Notes under the pieces: model-generated | What the model was told of the DNA's origin: nothing | Seen by the model: the letters and a program-made list of their open reading frames with translations, nothing else | The model's database searches: none | Shown: piece by piece, positions 10,976-23,198 of the stretch | Position numbering within the stretch: the stretch's first letter is position 1 | Layout of the letters: each line of letters starts with the position of its first letter | NCBI GenBank assembly: GCA_017311315.1 | Contig: CM029666.1 | Coordinates: 33,738,749 to 33,802,748 of the forward strand | Length of the DNA: 64,000 bases | Source of the DNA: Dendrocalamus latiflorus | Taxonomy: Eukaryota > Streptophyta > Magnoliopsida > Poales > Poaceae | Direction of reading: 5' to 3' | Translations under genes and position numbers: made by a program

Positions 10976-13971
10976 CTATGGTGCGGAGTGGAACCGGCCT
11001 TCTGGCTTTATGACTTGAGTCAGCAAAAAGTACGCCAACTCTGCTCGAATCCGTCCAAGATCAGACTGTTTCAATAGAGTTAACGGGATGTACGCAGCCT
11101 GTCGATAGGAATATCAATGTGCGTATATATGTAACGTGATAAGTATGAAGTAATTATGGGAAGATTGACGAACCTTGGAATTGGTGATCCTCGAGGAATC
11201 GAGGAGTAGTTTCATATGTTGGCAAACGTAGTATCCACATGTGTTGCCCGGCTGCTGCTGGTGGCACTGCAAAAAATGGAATGTGTTAGTTCAAGAGGCT
11301 GTTGCATAGGATTAATTAATGTGAAATAGCGAATACCTTAAAATCTCGAGCATGTGTCAGCAAGCCTTTGGCTCCGCGCTTCGAGTCACCTCTCATTTCA
11401 ATGTACATCGCGAACGCCATACGGGATTCGAAAAAGTTAACCTTAGTCATTCGGAAGGAAAGAAAGAGTACAATATAGGTATGTATGGAGAATATGTACT
11501 TACCTATCGATTACTTGGCTGACAACTGTGAAGTCCATTTTATTCCTACTTAGGGAATCAAGGTAATATACCTTGTTCCATTTTGGTACAATTACTATTA
11601 AAATCCAATGAAAGTTCTGATGGAAGGGCATAAGTACATATTCCTTATTGAGGTAACTCATCAGTCCTGCTGCAATGTACCTCTCGACGAGGGCTGTATC
11701 CCGGTCGATGGTATCCTTGGCGACCAAGTGTGGGTCCAAGAAACCAGCCGATGAGTTGGATAATCTAGCTTTAGTCAGCATGTATCTATATATATACACA
11801 CGAAAGCAACAAATTAGATATGACATTTATCGGTATGACATGAACGGAGACTGATTGTACACACTTACAGCGTCCAGCATCGAATGATTGAGACGTCGAG
11901 AGCGTTGAGCGTGAACAGATCGAATAAATCCTCAAAGGCGACCACGAACATACACTCTTGAAGACTGTGATGGAAATCATCCGACGTGAATTTGACAGTG
12001 ATACTTGAGGTCCGTTCTCCCTCTGGCTTATTGGACTGCTGCATATACCACGTGTGCAATTGTATGCAACTATATGCTAGGCGTTTGAGGGCTTTTTGCT
12101 TGAGCAACGGCTCGCCAAGCACGAATTTGCGGGCCAAAGGTAGGTATGGTATATCATCATTGGTCTTCTTTGCTTTGCCCTTGCTGGCCTTGCTGCCTCG
12201 GCTATATTTTGACTTCACGGCAGTCGACTTTGAAGGTAGCAGCGGTGCAAGTTGCTCTGGCGAGAATAGCACCCGTGGAGATAGCACCGGTGCAGTTTCC
12301 GGTGGTGCAACCGATTGGTCTTGTAATGGAGATGGCACCGGTGCAGTTACCGGTAGTGGAACCGACTGGTCTTGTAATGGAGATAGCACCAGTGCATGTT
12401 GCTCTGGTCCTGCCACCAGTGAAGAAGCCTCCAGGGAGATGCCGCTTTTGGGCCACTGGATAAATGTTCCAATGGCCTGTCCTAGAGTCACGATCTCGTC
12501 GTTGGGGGGTTTCGGTAGCGGGACCACCTCAAAATTGACATGCACACCATCCACATTAACTTTTGCGAAGCCTGGCGCTAAAGCTTGACCATGCACCATG
12601 GCCCCGATACCAGACGAATATGCCTGGCCCCAAGCAGCGTACAAGGGAATGGAGCCATATCTCACTTGGAGCCTGCACTTCGTAGGCTCCTACATAACGA
12701 TACAAAATTAGCTACTCGAATAGGCCTATCAATAGAGCAAGCATTCGAGAGGTAATAATTGTTACCAGGATGTCGTCCACAGGAAATTTGGCCTGGGTAT
12801 GCGTCGGATTGGACGCGCAGCTACTCGGACGGTTGTGCGAGCTAGTTAGCACAGGAGCGGCAGTAGCGGCCTGCTGACTTTCTGTTTGTTTCCGCACCTC
12901 ATCTCTGATTACATATGCCAGCTCACCCATTAGCTCCGCTCTAAGAGATTCCTTGATCTCTTCTCGTAGCTGTGCGTCACGCTCGGCTTTGTTTCTCTTC
13001 CTACGCCGATACATTCTGGAGTCATCTTGGAAACCATGTTTCCAAGGAACGTAAAGCCCAAGGCCTCTCGTACGACCCGGGTGCTCCTTGTTTCCCAGGG
13101 CCACGGAGAGCATATCATTCTCCCTTGTTCCCTGTAATGATCCCAGGGTAGATTCAAAACTCCGCTCTTCCTGCAAGAGCACGACATGTCATTTCAATTC
13201 GTACGAAGTTGTGGAGTAATTACAAGCTACGTAGTTCGATCGATATCTTACCAGGCGCTGGGACACTTGCTGATCTGCAGGGTTTCGAAAGGAGACGTCC
13301 CCCGATGTCGTTGTAGATGACCTTGCTCTACTCCAATTTCGAGCGCGCTCATCCGGGATATTGGAAAATGGCGGGGCGATGTCCTGTGCAGCTGCCAGGT
13401 CATCCTCCTTCCTCCACTGCGATATTTTACCCGCATATCTAGCTGTGCCAAGTCTGTGGGGTGTGTGTTTTTTGCATGGAGGGCCTTGTGCGCCGTACTT
13501 GTACTTTTGAAATCCTCGGACGTCTTCATCGCCTTGAACTCTTCCCATTGTGGTTCCAGGAATGGGTATTTATGAAAAGGCGTTTCGACCGTCTCCACGT
13601 ATTTCCTGACAAGCGTGCTCTTGAAGTTCTTTCATGCTTTGCACGCCGCTAGGTAGGTTTGTCGTTGCACGGCGTCTTGGTGTTCTTCTGGGATCTCGAA
13701 CGATGCCAAAATTCGGTCCACAGCTCACGTTTTCGAGTGTCAGGCACGTTCTTTCACGAATTGTATGTGATCTCAATTCGTTCTCGTGCAACTATTCCGA
13801 CCATGCTTCGGAATGCGTTTACTGCTTTGTAGGAAGGAGAGGGACCCCAGATGCATCCACCGCTGTGATGGTCAATCGGCTCTCAGGCTTCTTCGATAGC
13901 CCTCTTCCTTGGCGTCTTGATGTTGGAGCGGACGCCTCCGGCGATGGTGTTGAAGAATGCACGGATGACAT
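10976..13971 (-). pseudogene. CACTA-1 gene 2: plant transposase domain with Ulp1-like peptidase domain
   Basis: Likely exons on the minus strand: 13971-13252, 13170-12766, 12689-11869, 11785-11504, about 11443-11339, 11266-11174 and 11098-10976, joined by GT-AG introns. Exon 1 matches the Ptta/En/Spm plant transposase family (PF03004-like, motif KYPFLEPQWEEFKAM). The third exon holds proline/glutamine-rich repeats. The last exons give a C48 Ulp1-type peptidase: HW in FHQNFHWILIVIV, D in YYLDSL, then Q and C in QQQPGNTCGYYVC, so the His-Asp-Gln-Cys set is present. Compared with CACTA-2, exon 1 has at least two one-base frameshifts (near 13835 and 13458), and the upstream ATG is lost (ATG to TTG). 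Ulp1 domains are known in some plant CACTA and MULE families; the substrate is unknown. Confidence 0.75.
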
Positions 13972-14039
13972 GTTGCTCAATTTGTGGGTCTATTAGGATA
14001 AGATGAGAAAGTGCCATACCATAAGATAAGAAAGTGCAA

Positions 14040-14390
14040 TATCTATCTATTTCTCTCAATATTGGCGATATATACATATATAATGGTAGCAATATGAAGC
14101 AACAAGCAACAAGCATCAATAATAGAATCAATAACAGCAATATGAAGCAACAAGCAATATGAAGCAACTAGCAATATGAAGCAACAAGCATCAATAATAG
14201 AATCAATAACAGCAATATGAAGCAACAATCAATATGAAGCAACTAGCAATATGAAGCAACAAGCAACAAGCATCAATAATAGAATCAATAACAACAATAT
14301 GAAGCAACAAGCAATATGAAGCAACTAGCAATATGAAGAAACTAGCAATACGAAGCAACAAGCAATATGAAGCAACTAGCAACAAGCTCT
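14040..14390. repeat. tandem repeats, GAAGCAAC type
   Basis: Repeats of GCAATATGAAGCAAC with longer units that include CATCAATAATAGAATCAATA. They lie in the probable 5' untranslated region or intron of gene 2. CACTA-2 does not have them at this place. Confidence 0.85.
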
Positions 14391-14924
14391 CAAAGTTTTA
14401 ATTGATTAATTTGTGCTCTCAAATTGTAGGGTTGCACAAGATTAATCTTGGCCGTCCCGCTACTGAATCATATACTCTTCCTTGATTGGTTATGCCAAAT
14501 AATGAATTCAGTCATTTGAGCTCAGATACAAACTCAACAATCTCAAGATCAATATATCCAGCATGTATATATTCAGACAGCAGTATGTAATAAAGCAAAT
14601 CCATGCAAATACAAGTTAACTTTCACTCAATGAAATAGTCTTTAACTTATCAAAATTAATTCCTAACAGATCAGTATATGGATTTGGTATAATATGAAAA
14701 CAGCAAGAACCGAATGGCACAAGAACAATATATCAATGTCTAGAGAATGTCTTCCAGAGTACAAACTTAATTGTGATAACAGAGTTGACAGTAATTAGAG
14801 GTCAAAGACTAATTCAACCAATCTCAGTATATGATTTATATCATCATCGAGCAACAACCGATCCCACAAGCAATGTATATCTCCCAGTGCCAGATAATAT
14901 ATGGAAGATTAACAGACTTGCTCG
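14391..14924. other. AT-rich leader/intron of CACTA-1 gene 2
   Basis: No open frame or repeat of note. It lies between the GC-rich minisatellite and exon 1 of gene 2, so it is most simply a 5' intron. Confidence 0.4.
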
Positions 14925-15235
14925 ATGACGGGGGGCTCGGGGAGGTGGCCGACGAGGGCTCGGGGAGGCGGCCGGCGACGGCTCGGGGGGGCGACCGGCG
15001 AGGGCTCGGGGAACTTGCACGACGACGACGGGCTCGGGGAGGCGGCCGACGAGGGCTCGGGGAGGCCGCCGCGACGACGGGCTCGGGGAGGTGGCCGGCG
15101 AGGGCTCGGGGAGGCGGCCGGCGAGGGCTCCGGGAGGTGGCCGGCGAGTGCTCGGGGAGGCCGCCACGACGACGGGCTCAGGGAGGTGGCCGGCGAGGGC
15201 TCGGGGAGGCGGCGGCGACGACGGGCTCGGCATTT
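14925..15235. repeat. GC-rich minisatellite near gene-2 start site
   Basis: About 300 bp of degenerate repeats built on GGCTCGGGGAGGCGGCCG. CACTA-2 has a shorter version (about 60080-60212), so the array has expanded in this copy. All frames are open across it on both strands, which explains the several overlapping ORFs there; none is likely to be a protein gene. Confidence 0.85.
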
Positions 15236-15283
15236 AGATCTAGATCGAATAACTGCAGCGCACACGAAAAACCCTAGCGAGAG

Positions 15284-15510
15284 GGTATATATAGGGAGGT
15301 TATCACAGACGGTTCTGAACTTAGAACCGTCTGTGATGAATATCACAGATGGTTCTAAGTTTATAACCGTCTGTGATAGTTATACTACCATAGACGGTTC
15401 TAAGTTTATAACCGTCTGTGATAGTTATACTATCACAGATGGTTTTAAACTTAGAACCGTCTGTGATATTGATATCACAGACGGTTCTAAGTTCAAAACC
15501 GTTTGTGATA
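15284..15510 (-). promoter_or_regulatory. gene-2 promoter with internal hairpin motif array
   Basis: Minus-strand TATA-like sequence (plus GTATATATAGGG, 15284-15295) lies next to five hairpin units of ATCACAGACGGTTCTAAG type (15298-15510). The same arrangement, with two units, occurs in CACTA-2 (59915-60017). The motif is therefore not only subterminal but also stands directly upstream of the second gene. Control by a motif-binding element protein is inferred. Confidence 0.6.
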
Positions 15511-15699
15511 AGCCTTTGCGACTGTAGTTATTAAGACAACACCAATAACTACAGCTGCATTCATATCAACCACCAAACAGCTGCATTCATATACAACACC
15601 AACCAGTTGCATTCACACAGTGTATTTCTTGATACATTTTGTCATTCTCAAATACATCACACTGCTTATTTCCTTTAAATTTAGCCCTTCATCATATAC

Positions 15700-15900
15700 A
15701 TTTTGTCACACATTTTCACATATACATGTTGTCACACATTTTCACATATACATCTCAAAATTGACTACATCACACATTTTCACATATACATCTCAAAATT
15801 GACTACATCACACATTTTCACATATACATCTCAAAATTGACTACATCACACATTTTCACATATACATCTCAAAATTGTCACACATTTTCACATATACATT
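15700..15900. repeat. tandem repeat downstream of transposase
   Basis: About five units of TCACACATTTTCACATATAC plus CAAAATTGACTACA, starting immediately after the transposase stop. CACTA-2 carries the same family at 59604-59760. Confidence 0.9.
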
Positions 15901-15901
15901 C

Positions 15902-18900
15902 TTATTGTACTTGCTTATTTCCTTTAAAAATTAGCCCTTCATCATGATCAATGCGTACGTAACTAGTTTCGTCACGTTGTTCATCGTCGACCCTTATGCC
16001 ATTTCCAAAAGGAGTTAACTCATCAAATTGATTATATTCCTCCTCGTCCACTACATTCTCCACTCCGACAATTCTCCTTTTTCCATGAAGAACTACATGT
16101 CGTTTCTTATTTGCCGGGTCGGTTACATAGAAAACTTGAACAACTTGATTGGCGAGTACGAATGGTTCATCTTTGTACCCGACACGTTGGAGGTCCACGG
16201 TCGTGACACCGTACTTATCAACCTTCACCTGTGGGAGATGCACCCAACGGCAGCGAAATAAGGGGATCTTGAAAACCACATAGTCGAGCTCCCAAATCTC
16301 TTCTATGAAGCCATAGTACGAGTTTCTCGACCCATCGGTACTGAATGCATCTATGCGGACACCGCTGTTCTGGTTAGTGCTCTTGACATCCTGAGACTGC
16401 GTATAGAATGTGTACCCATTTATGCCATATCCTTGCCATGTCACAACTGTAAATGTCAGCCCTTTTGCCAACCATGTCAGCGTCTCACTCGGCGAGCTCC
16501 TAGCGATTTGCTCCTTCAACCATTGGTTGAACCGACGGTTGTGTTGCCTCATGATCCAAACATCCGGCCGCTCCGGATTCTGTTGCCGAAGCACATCCTT
16601 GTGCTGGTCCACATAAGGCGCCACTTCAGTCATGTGTTACAACACCGTGAAATGGGCTTGAGTATACGTGTCCATATCTGGAGTGATTGCTTTCCTTCCG
16701 ATAGTTCCGAGACCCTTCAGCCTCCCCTCATGATGAGATTGAGGGACACCTATCGGTTGAATCTGAGCCATATAACCGACACAAAACTCAATGACCTCTT
16801 CGCTTGCATAACCTTCGACGATGCTGCCCTCCGGCCGAGAACGATTTCGTACGTAGGACTTGAGAATTCCCATGAACCTCTCAAATGGGTACATGCTACG
16901 TAGAAATACGAGCCCGCACATTTTTATCTCACACACAACGTGAACAATGAGATGGACCATGATATCAAAAAACGAAGGAGGGAAATACATTTCAAGGTGA
17001 CATAGAGTCATCACCACCTCGTCCTGCAGAGCATCTAGTCCTTCGGGATCGATGACCTTCTGAGCAATTGTATTAAAGAAATAACATAACATCATGATTG
17101 TCTCTCGAACTTTGATCAGCAAAATATTTCTAATTGCAATAGGGAGCATCTGTGTCATCAGCACATGACAATCATGAGACTTCATGCCATTTAACTTCAA
17201 ATCTTGCATCGAAACAAGTTTCTTCACGTTGCCGGAGTAACCAGACGGAACTTTGACACCATGCAAGCACTGGCACAATTCTGTTTTCTCAGCCTTGGAC
17301 AGAGTGTAACACGCAGGGGAAGGTACTTTCGTCCATTATCAGTGCTTGTCGGTGCTAACTCAGGCCTGATGTCCATGTCAGCCAAGTCAAGCCGTGCGTT
17401 GACGCCGTCCTTTGTTTTATCACGAATATTCAGTAAGAGACTAATCAAGCTGTCGCATACATTCTTTTCTACGTGCATGACGTCGATGCAGTGTCGAACA
17501 TCTAGGTACTACCAATAAGGTAAGTCCCAAAATATTGATCTCTTCTTCCAGGTGTTCTTCTCATGAGCCCTCAATTTACGTCCCTTTCCGAGGACAACAT
17601 CTAAATCCTTAACCATATCATAAACCTCGTGTCCCCTTAAATGCCTTGGAGCTGAACCGTCTTCCTTCTCTCCGTCAAATTGTTTCTTCATCTTGCGGTA
17701 TGGGTGAGCCCTCCGAAGGAATCGGCGGTGACGCATGTAGACGGTTTTGCGTGAGTGGTTCAGCAACACACTCTCGGTACCATCTAAACAGTGAGTACAA
17801 GCTTTGGCACCTTTTGTACTATGGCCCGATAGGTTACCAAGGGCAGGATAATCATTTATGGTGCAGAACAATAAGGAGCGCAGAGTGAAGTTCTCTCGTT
17901 TGTATGCATCCCATACCTGTACCCCTTCGTTCCACAGTACTTTTAGATCTTCCACCAACGGTGCTAGGAACACATCAATATCATTCCCAGGTTGTTTTGG
18001 CCCTTGGATAAGTATCGACAGCAAAATATACTTTCGTTTCATACACAACCAAGGAGGAAGGTTATAGATGCAGAGAGTCACGGGCCATGTGCTATGTCGA
18101 CTGCTCATGCTACTGAAAGGATTCATTTCATCTGTACTCAGTCCAAATCTTATATTCCTTGTTTCTACACCGAAGTCTGCAAAACTCCTATCGATGTTTC
18201 TCCACTGCGCGGAATCAGCAAGGTGTCTTAGCATTCCATCCTTCTTGCGCTCCTCCGAGTGCCAACGCAGCAGTTTTGCCTCCTTTGGATTTGCAAAAAA
18301 CCTTTTCAAACGGGGAATTATAGGAAAATACCATGCCACCTTAGCAGGATGTCCTTTCTTCGCCTCTGTTCCCTCGCCATCATCTGATTGATTGTTACGT
18401 TTGTATCGGGATGCGTTGCACACTGGACATACATGCATGTTTGCATACTCTTTACGGTAGAGGATACAGTCGTTCGGGCATGCATGTATTCTTTCTACTT
18501 CCATTCCCAACGGACAAATAACCTTCTTGGCTTTATACGTGGTTTTAGGCAACTCATTTCCCTCCGGAAGCATGTCCGCTAAAAGACCTAGCAGCGCCGT
18601 GAAACTCTTGTCGGACCAAGCGTTGCTTGCCTTCAATTTCAACAGTTCAAGCATGGCCAACAACCTCGTGTACTTGCAGCCCGTGTACAAAGCTTTCTCC
18701 GAGTCCTCCATCAAGCCTCGGAATTTAACATACTCTCTCTCATCATACTTCTCTTCTACATCGCGAAGTATCTGATCCAGATTATCATCGTGCAACCTAT
18801 CCGAATCCAAACGACAATCGACATCATCCGGCGGCATGTCATTCACTTCACCGGTGATGTCATCCGGCGGCATATCATTCACTTCACCGGCGATGTCATC

Positions 18901-19397
18901 CGGCGGCATATGATCATTCACTTCGCCATGACTGGTCCAACACGTATAATCCTTTTTGAAACCCCTCCGAATCAAGTGCGCTTCAATTTGCCCTCGGTTC
19001 TTAAACATCTTCAAATTCTCGCAGTCAGTGCATGGACAGCACATATATTCCACCCCCTTATTCAACATATCCTCCTCGGCGGCTCTTATAAAAGCAGACA
19101 CGCCATTAATGTACTCTTCACTCACACGGCTCGCGGCATACATCCAGCTTCGGTCCTACGTTACGTACATATATAACAACTTAGTATTAAAATTTAGATT
19201 AACTAATTATTACTACATTATACCGGCCACATTTATTATATTGAGACTTAATTTGCTAGCTCAATTCATATTATAAACACAACAGCTATTATATAACCAA
19301 CAATTTTGCAAATTAACCATCTTCAATAACACTCATGGATTACTTAGACCTAAATTGTAATGCAATTAAAGAAAAAATAAATTTCATTACTAACCAT
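15902..19397 (-). pseudogene. CACTA-1 transposase (tnp2 type), broken
   Basis: The first exon is only the ATG (19397-19395). A GTTAGT...GTAACGTAG intron follows, then a long exon from 19155. Domains in order: transposase-associated zinc domain (DRSWMYAASRVSEEY, CPCTDCENLK), tnp2 transposase (PF02992-like, RFGLSTD...NPF, NDIDVFLAPLVEDL, HCIDVMHVEKNV), a DUF4218-like region (MYPFERFMGILKSYVRNR) and a DUF4216-like C-terminus. Compared with CACTA-2 it has a nonsense TAG at 17511-17509, a one-base deletion near 17315 and a nonsense TAA at 16639-16637. The gene normally encodes the DDE-type enzyme that cuts the CACTA ends. This copy is dead. Confidence 0.92.
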
Positions 19398-19577
19398 ATC
19401 TAGAGCAACCAGGAAAGTATGAATCTTCAAAGCTCAATCTCTGCCTCTTCCCACCAAATTAACTGGCCTGAAATCGCCTAGCTTCCTCCCGAGTGAAAAA
19501 AGTGTGCAGCAGTGGCTAGATCTGGATCGAAATGAAGACAGATGCAATCTGAGCAGCGCATTAAATGCCTTAGTGCC

Positions 19578-19796
19578 ATTATCACAGACGGTTTTTAATT
19601 AAAGACCGTCTGTGATAATCTGGGATTATCACAGACGGTTCTTAATATAGACCGACCGTCTGTGATACTCCTTTTTCCCGCCACAAATACCACAGGCGGC
19701 CTCCAAATTACAACCGTCTGTAATAGTGTTCATCACAAACGGTTTCACAAAATCGTCTGTGATGAGGCGTCTACTATGAGGCTTTCTGTAGTAGTG
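19578..19796. repeat. right subterminal hairpin array of CACTA-1
   Basis: At least four inverted pairs of TCACAGACGGTT and its complement, with variants (CAGGCGGCC, CAAACGGTTTC), leading to the terminal TTTCTGTAGTAGTG. The array lies upstream of the transposase promoter. Confidence 0.85.
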
Positions 19797-19974
19797 TGAC
19801 GATTCATCACTTTATTGAATTCAGAAAAGCAGCAGTCTTCATCTCCATCTCGATCTATCAAAATAGTTCAATACGGACACCAAACCAAACACATTCAAGA
19901 GCTCTTCTACCAATTAGTATATATCTTGCTCCTTTTTCTACAGGCATGAAGCCTGCGGCCTCTTGTGTATAGGG

Positions 19975-20194
19975 TCTGTTCTTTACCTCACAAGTCGACG
20001 GTTTTTGACTTTTGCTACAGTACCTAACTTTCAAACGGAGTATTTTCTCAATACGAGATCTACAAGTTAAACGATTTACACGTTAAAAGTCCAACATTTG
20101 TACCAGCTAAAATCGCAAGTGAGTATCTGTCTCAGCCAAAATTCAAAAATTTCAGCCAAAAATTATAAGTCGTAGGCGAAAAGAACAGGTCCTA
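19975..20194. mobile_element. short MITE with AGAACAGG-type inverted ends
   Basis: The left end GGGTCTGTTCTTT and right end AAAAGAACAGGTCC are inverted copies, flanked on both sides by TATA. The unit is about 220 bp with no coding capacity. It could be a Tc1/Mariner or hAT-derived MITE; the TATA flank does not decide. Confidence 0.5.
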
Positions 20195-20561
20195 TATGGA
20201 GGAATCGAAACGTGTGGTCCTGGTACCTGAAAACGTCAACTGACCTAACTAACTATATACTTCATTAAAAAAAGAGTGAGAGAATGCTGCAAGCAACATT
20301 TAGCAATTAGTTAGTAAAAAATTCTGCGTTTGAGACGTGACTGCTTTGGTCATCAGAATCTGATGTCTTCTCCATGCACACGTGCATGCATGGTCTTTGT
20401 CATCTTGCTGGGTCCTAATCTGGCCGGCAAGCCGTCGGAATATAACCAATACTAAACCCGGGGGGATTCACGGCCCCCGGGCGTGTCCACGTCACCCCCG
20501 CCCGCGCGTCCGGCCGGCGCGTGGCGGGGGGTTTCCCGTACGGCCAGAGGAGGAGGTTTCC

Positions 20562-20830
20562 TCCGGTTTTTCGGAAATTACGTATAGGTCCTTTTTTCTC
20601 GCGAAAAGGTCCCTGTAAGTTTTTTTTCCCAAAAAAAATTTTTGATTGCGCCCCGCAGATTCCCGAAATTACGTATAGGCCCTTATTTACTTACGTACCG
20701 GTTTTTCGGAAATTACGTATAGGTCCTTTTTTCTCGCGAAAAGGTCCCTGCAAGTTTTTTCCCAAAAAAAAATTTGATTGCGCCCCGCAGATTCCCGAAA
20801 TTACGTATAGGCCCTTATTTACTTACGTAC
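20562..20830. repeat. two-copy tandem duplication, about 135 bp
   Basis: Two direct copies (about 20562-20697 and 20698-20830) share TTCGGAAATTACGTATAGG, TCGCGAAAAGGTCCCTG and GATTGCGCCCCGCAG. The left flank (20455-20530) is very GC-rich. The function is not evident. Confidence 0.8.
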
Positions 20831-21884
20831 AGGTCCTTACAAGTCCTCGATTTTTTCCGAAAAAACCCTTTAGCTTCCTCGAAAATACGTATGTGCCCTC
20901 GATTTTTTTTTTAAAACTCCTCACGAATTATCGCCTCTTTTACTTCGGTACACACGGTGGCTGGCGCGGCGTGTCGCCGCGCCTATGAGGCTAGTTCTTC
21001 GGATGAGATGAGATCATGAGAGGGAAACGAAGGCATCTACTGTTTTGTGGGCCACAAAGAATGATCCTTTTTTAATCGGATGACCCCTCAAGTTGAAGAG
21101 TACATACAAATTTTACAAATTTATCGCCCAGTTTTACAGATTTATTCTGGCTCAGAGCTGTAGGCCAAAACTTTTGGAGTATAATTCTGTACATGTCAAA
21201 TTTCCGGCAAAAAAAAATATGGTCAAGGTATAAAACTTCAAAGCCAGCTCTAGGTCTGAAAATTCTCAAATTTTTAGTTGCATTGTCACCTTCGTTAAAA
21301 TCAGTGGCGGGCGCAGGAATTTTGGAATGGGTGTTCGACAGTGCCTGGATCCACTTCATCTTGACGTCGAGGACGCCCCACTCTATGGTGCCGCAGAGGC
21401 AGAGCGGAGGCGACGAGGCATCATATGGACTTGTTCATACCATGGCAATTAACTAGTATTATCATTTGTCTAGGGGTCAGGCAAGTTAATGGGATTATGT
21501 TTTTTTCCCTCTTGACAAGCGCCAAGAGACTAGAGCCTAAAACGGCATCCGATATAATAGACACAGAGGTGCTTTTACTTAGCATACGAGTTATGCATTA
21601 GTCCTTAATATGGTTAGTGAGAATAATTCAAAAAACACTCTGTCAACTAAAATCAAGCATGAATAAACAAGAATGAAGGTTTTTTTGGCGATGGAGATAA
21701 TGAAAGGTTTCTGCACCAAATGGAGCATCCATCATGCATCCTAATCGGCAAAAATTGGATGAAAAATCAATAAGTCTAGATACTCTCACAGTCTCACTAC
21801 AACTCTATGTTAACGATTGCAGTAAGGATCAATCAAAACAAATGCATTACAAATTTAGCACCATCCAGGAATGTATCTGCTCAC

Positions 21885-22153
21885 CTACACTTGGAGCTGC
21901 AGTTGCTTCAGATACTCAATGACCTCGTCAAGCATGGATGCCTTGTCAGTCTGCATTCCATAAACCAACGCAAACACGAACCCGTAAATTTCCAGCACAA
22001 ACACAACTCAACAACCCCCAATTCAACACAAAAGAGAAGGGCTTCTTGGTTTTTCTTCCTGACCTTGTTGGAATTCGGTATCAGGTTCTGCAACGCCTTC
22101 ATATTCTCGTTGATCCTGCTCCTCCTCTTCTCGTTGGCAGCATGCACATTGCA
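21885..22153 (-). pseudogene. SPATULA/ALCATRAZ-like bHLH fragment
   Basis: Two minus-strand exons. Exon A (about 22153-22064) reads NEKRRSRINENMKALQNLIP. Exon B (21950-21885, 66 nt, the size usual for this exon in PIF/SPT-type bHLH genes) reads TDKASMLDEVIEYLKQLQLQ and then V and stop. The sequence is closest to the SPT/ALC subgroup of plant bHLH factors, which bind DNA as dimers in fruit and carpel development. Signs of decay: one arginine is missing from the basic region, and a CAG-type codon at the exon B end has become TAG next to a GTGAGC donor. The 113-bp intron is kept, so capture was at the DNA level. The rest of the gene is absent. Confidence 0.8.
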
Positions 22154-22369
22154 GTATTGCACAGAACCATAGACAGTCAGGCATTACAAGTTAATTAGTT
22201 AACAAATAACAACTAACAACTTAACAAGCATGCACATTGCAGACTGCAGTATTGCACAAATGCACAGCACAGACATTACAAGTTAACAAGCATGCTGCAT
22301 GCACAATTTGCACATTGCACAGAGCCACAGTCCACAGACATTGGCCACTGCCGGACACCCGAACTGCCC

Positions 22370-23100
22370 ACTATTCACCGCGGTTGCCAGAGCGGCGGAG
22401 CCGGAGCTGACGCAGTGTCGCTGTCGCAGTCTGCGGTGGGCCGGTGGTGGTGGAGCGGAGGGCCGGAGCAGACAGCGGAGGCCGGAGCGGATGGCCCGCG
22501 GCCGGAGCGGCGGAGTTGAGGATCTGGCGGTCGCGGTGCGGTGGAGGGCGGAGAGGACGGCCCGCGGCCGGAGCGGAGGCCGGACGCCCGGCCCAGATCT
22601 GGCGGTCGCGCGTGGTGTCGGGCTGCCGGTGGGCGGCGGAGGGCCGGAGCGGAACGGAGCGGAGGGCCGGAGCGGACAGTGGAGGGCGGAGCGCCGGAGC
22701 AGCGGAGTTGAGGCCGGACCGCCGGAGAGCCCAGATCTGGCGGCCGCGCGCGGTGCCGACGGGCGGCGGAGGGCCGGAGCGGAGCGAAGGGCCAGCGCAA
22801 CGCAGAGGCGGAGCGGAGGGCCAGCGCGGAGTGGAGGCGGAGCGGAGGGCCGGCGCCCGGCGCGGCGCGGAGGCGAGCTTTGGGGGGCCGGCACTGCTCG
22901 CAGCTTGCCTGCGCGGGCACTCGGCAGCGCGCCCTCTCGCTAGTAGGGTTACGCTCGGGTCTCGGTCGCGCGCTCGGGCAGCAGCCAGCAGGTTTCTACG
23001 CCGCGCCGTAAATGGGTTGGCGGCCGAATGGACCACACGCAGGCGGGACCGCGCGAGGCCGCGAGTTGAGGCCCAGCCGAACCGCGAACGTCGGGCCGGC
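22370..23100. repeat. GC-rich degenerate repeat block in hAT element
   Basis: About 730 bp rich in GGAGGGCCGGAGCGG-like words, open in several frames on both strands. The long open frame running into the TA repeat at 23265 is composition-driven. The block may be a captured GC-rich 5' gene region expanded by slippage, but no protein is recognised. Confidence 0.6.
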
Positions 23101-23129
23101 CGAAGGAGGCTGAAATATGTATTTTTGAC

Positions 23130-23198
<69 letters not shown>

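Larger units (their letters stand above)
10464..19796 (-). mobile_element. CACTA-1, complete CACTA (En/Spm) transposon
   Basis: The 9333-bp element begins CACTACTACAGAAAA and ends TTTCTGTAGTAGTG. It is flanked by the 3-bp duplication TGA (10461-10463 and 19797-19799). Both ends carry subterminal hairpin units with the core TCACAGACGGTT. Two genes lie on the minus strand: the tnp2-type transposase (19397 to 15902) and a second gene with a plant transposase domain and a Ulp1-like domain (13971 to 10976). Both have disabling changes, so this copy cannot move on its own. A second copy in the opposite orientation starts at 54697. Confidence 0.95.

Noticed and set aside
14831..15527. Overlapping frames of 129-200 codons in CACTA-1
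   Set aside because: Caused by the GC minisatellite; CACTA-2 has no counterpart frame.
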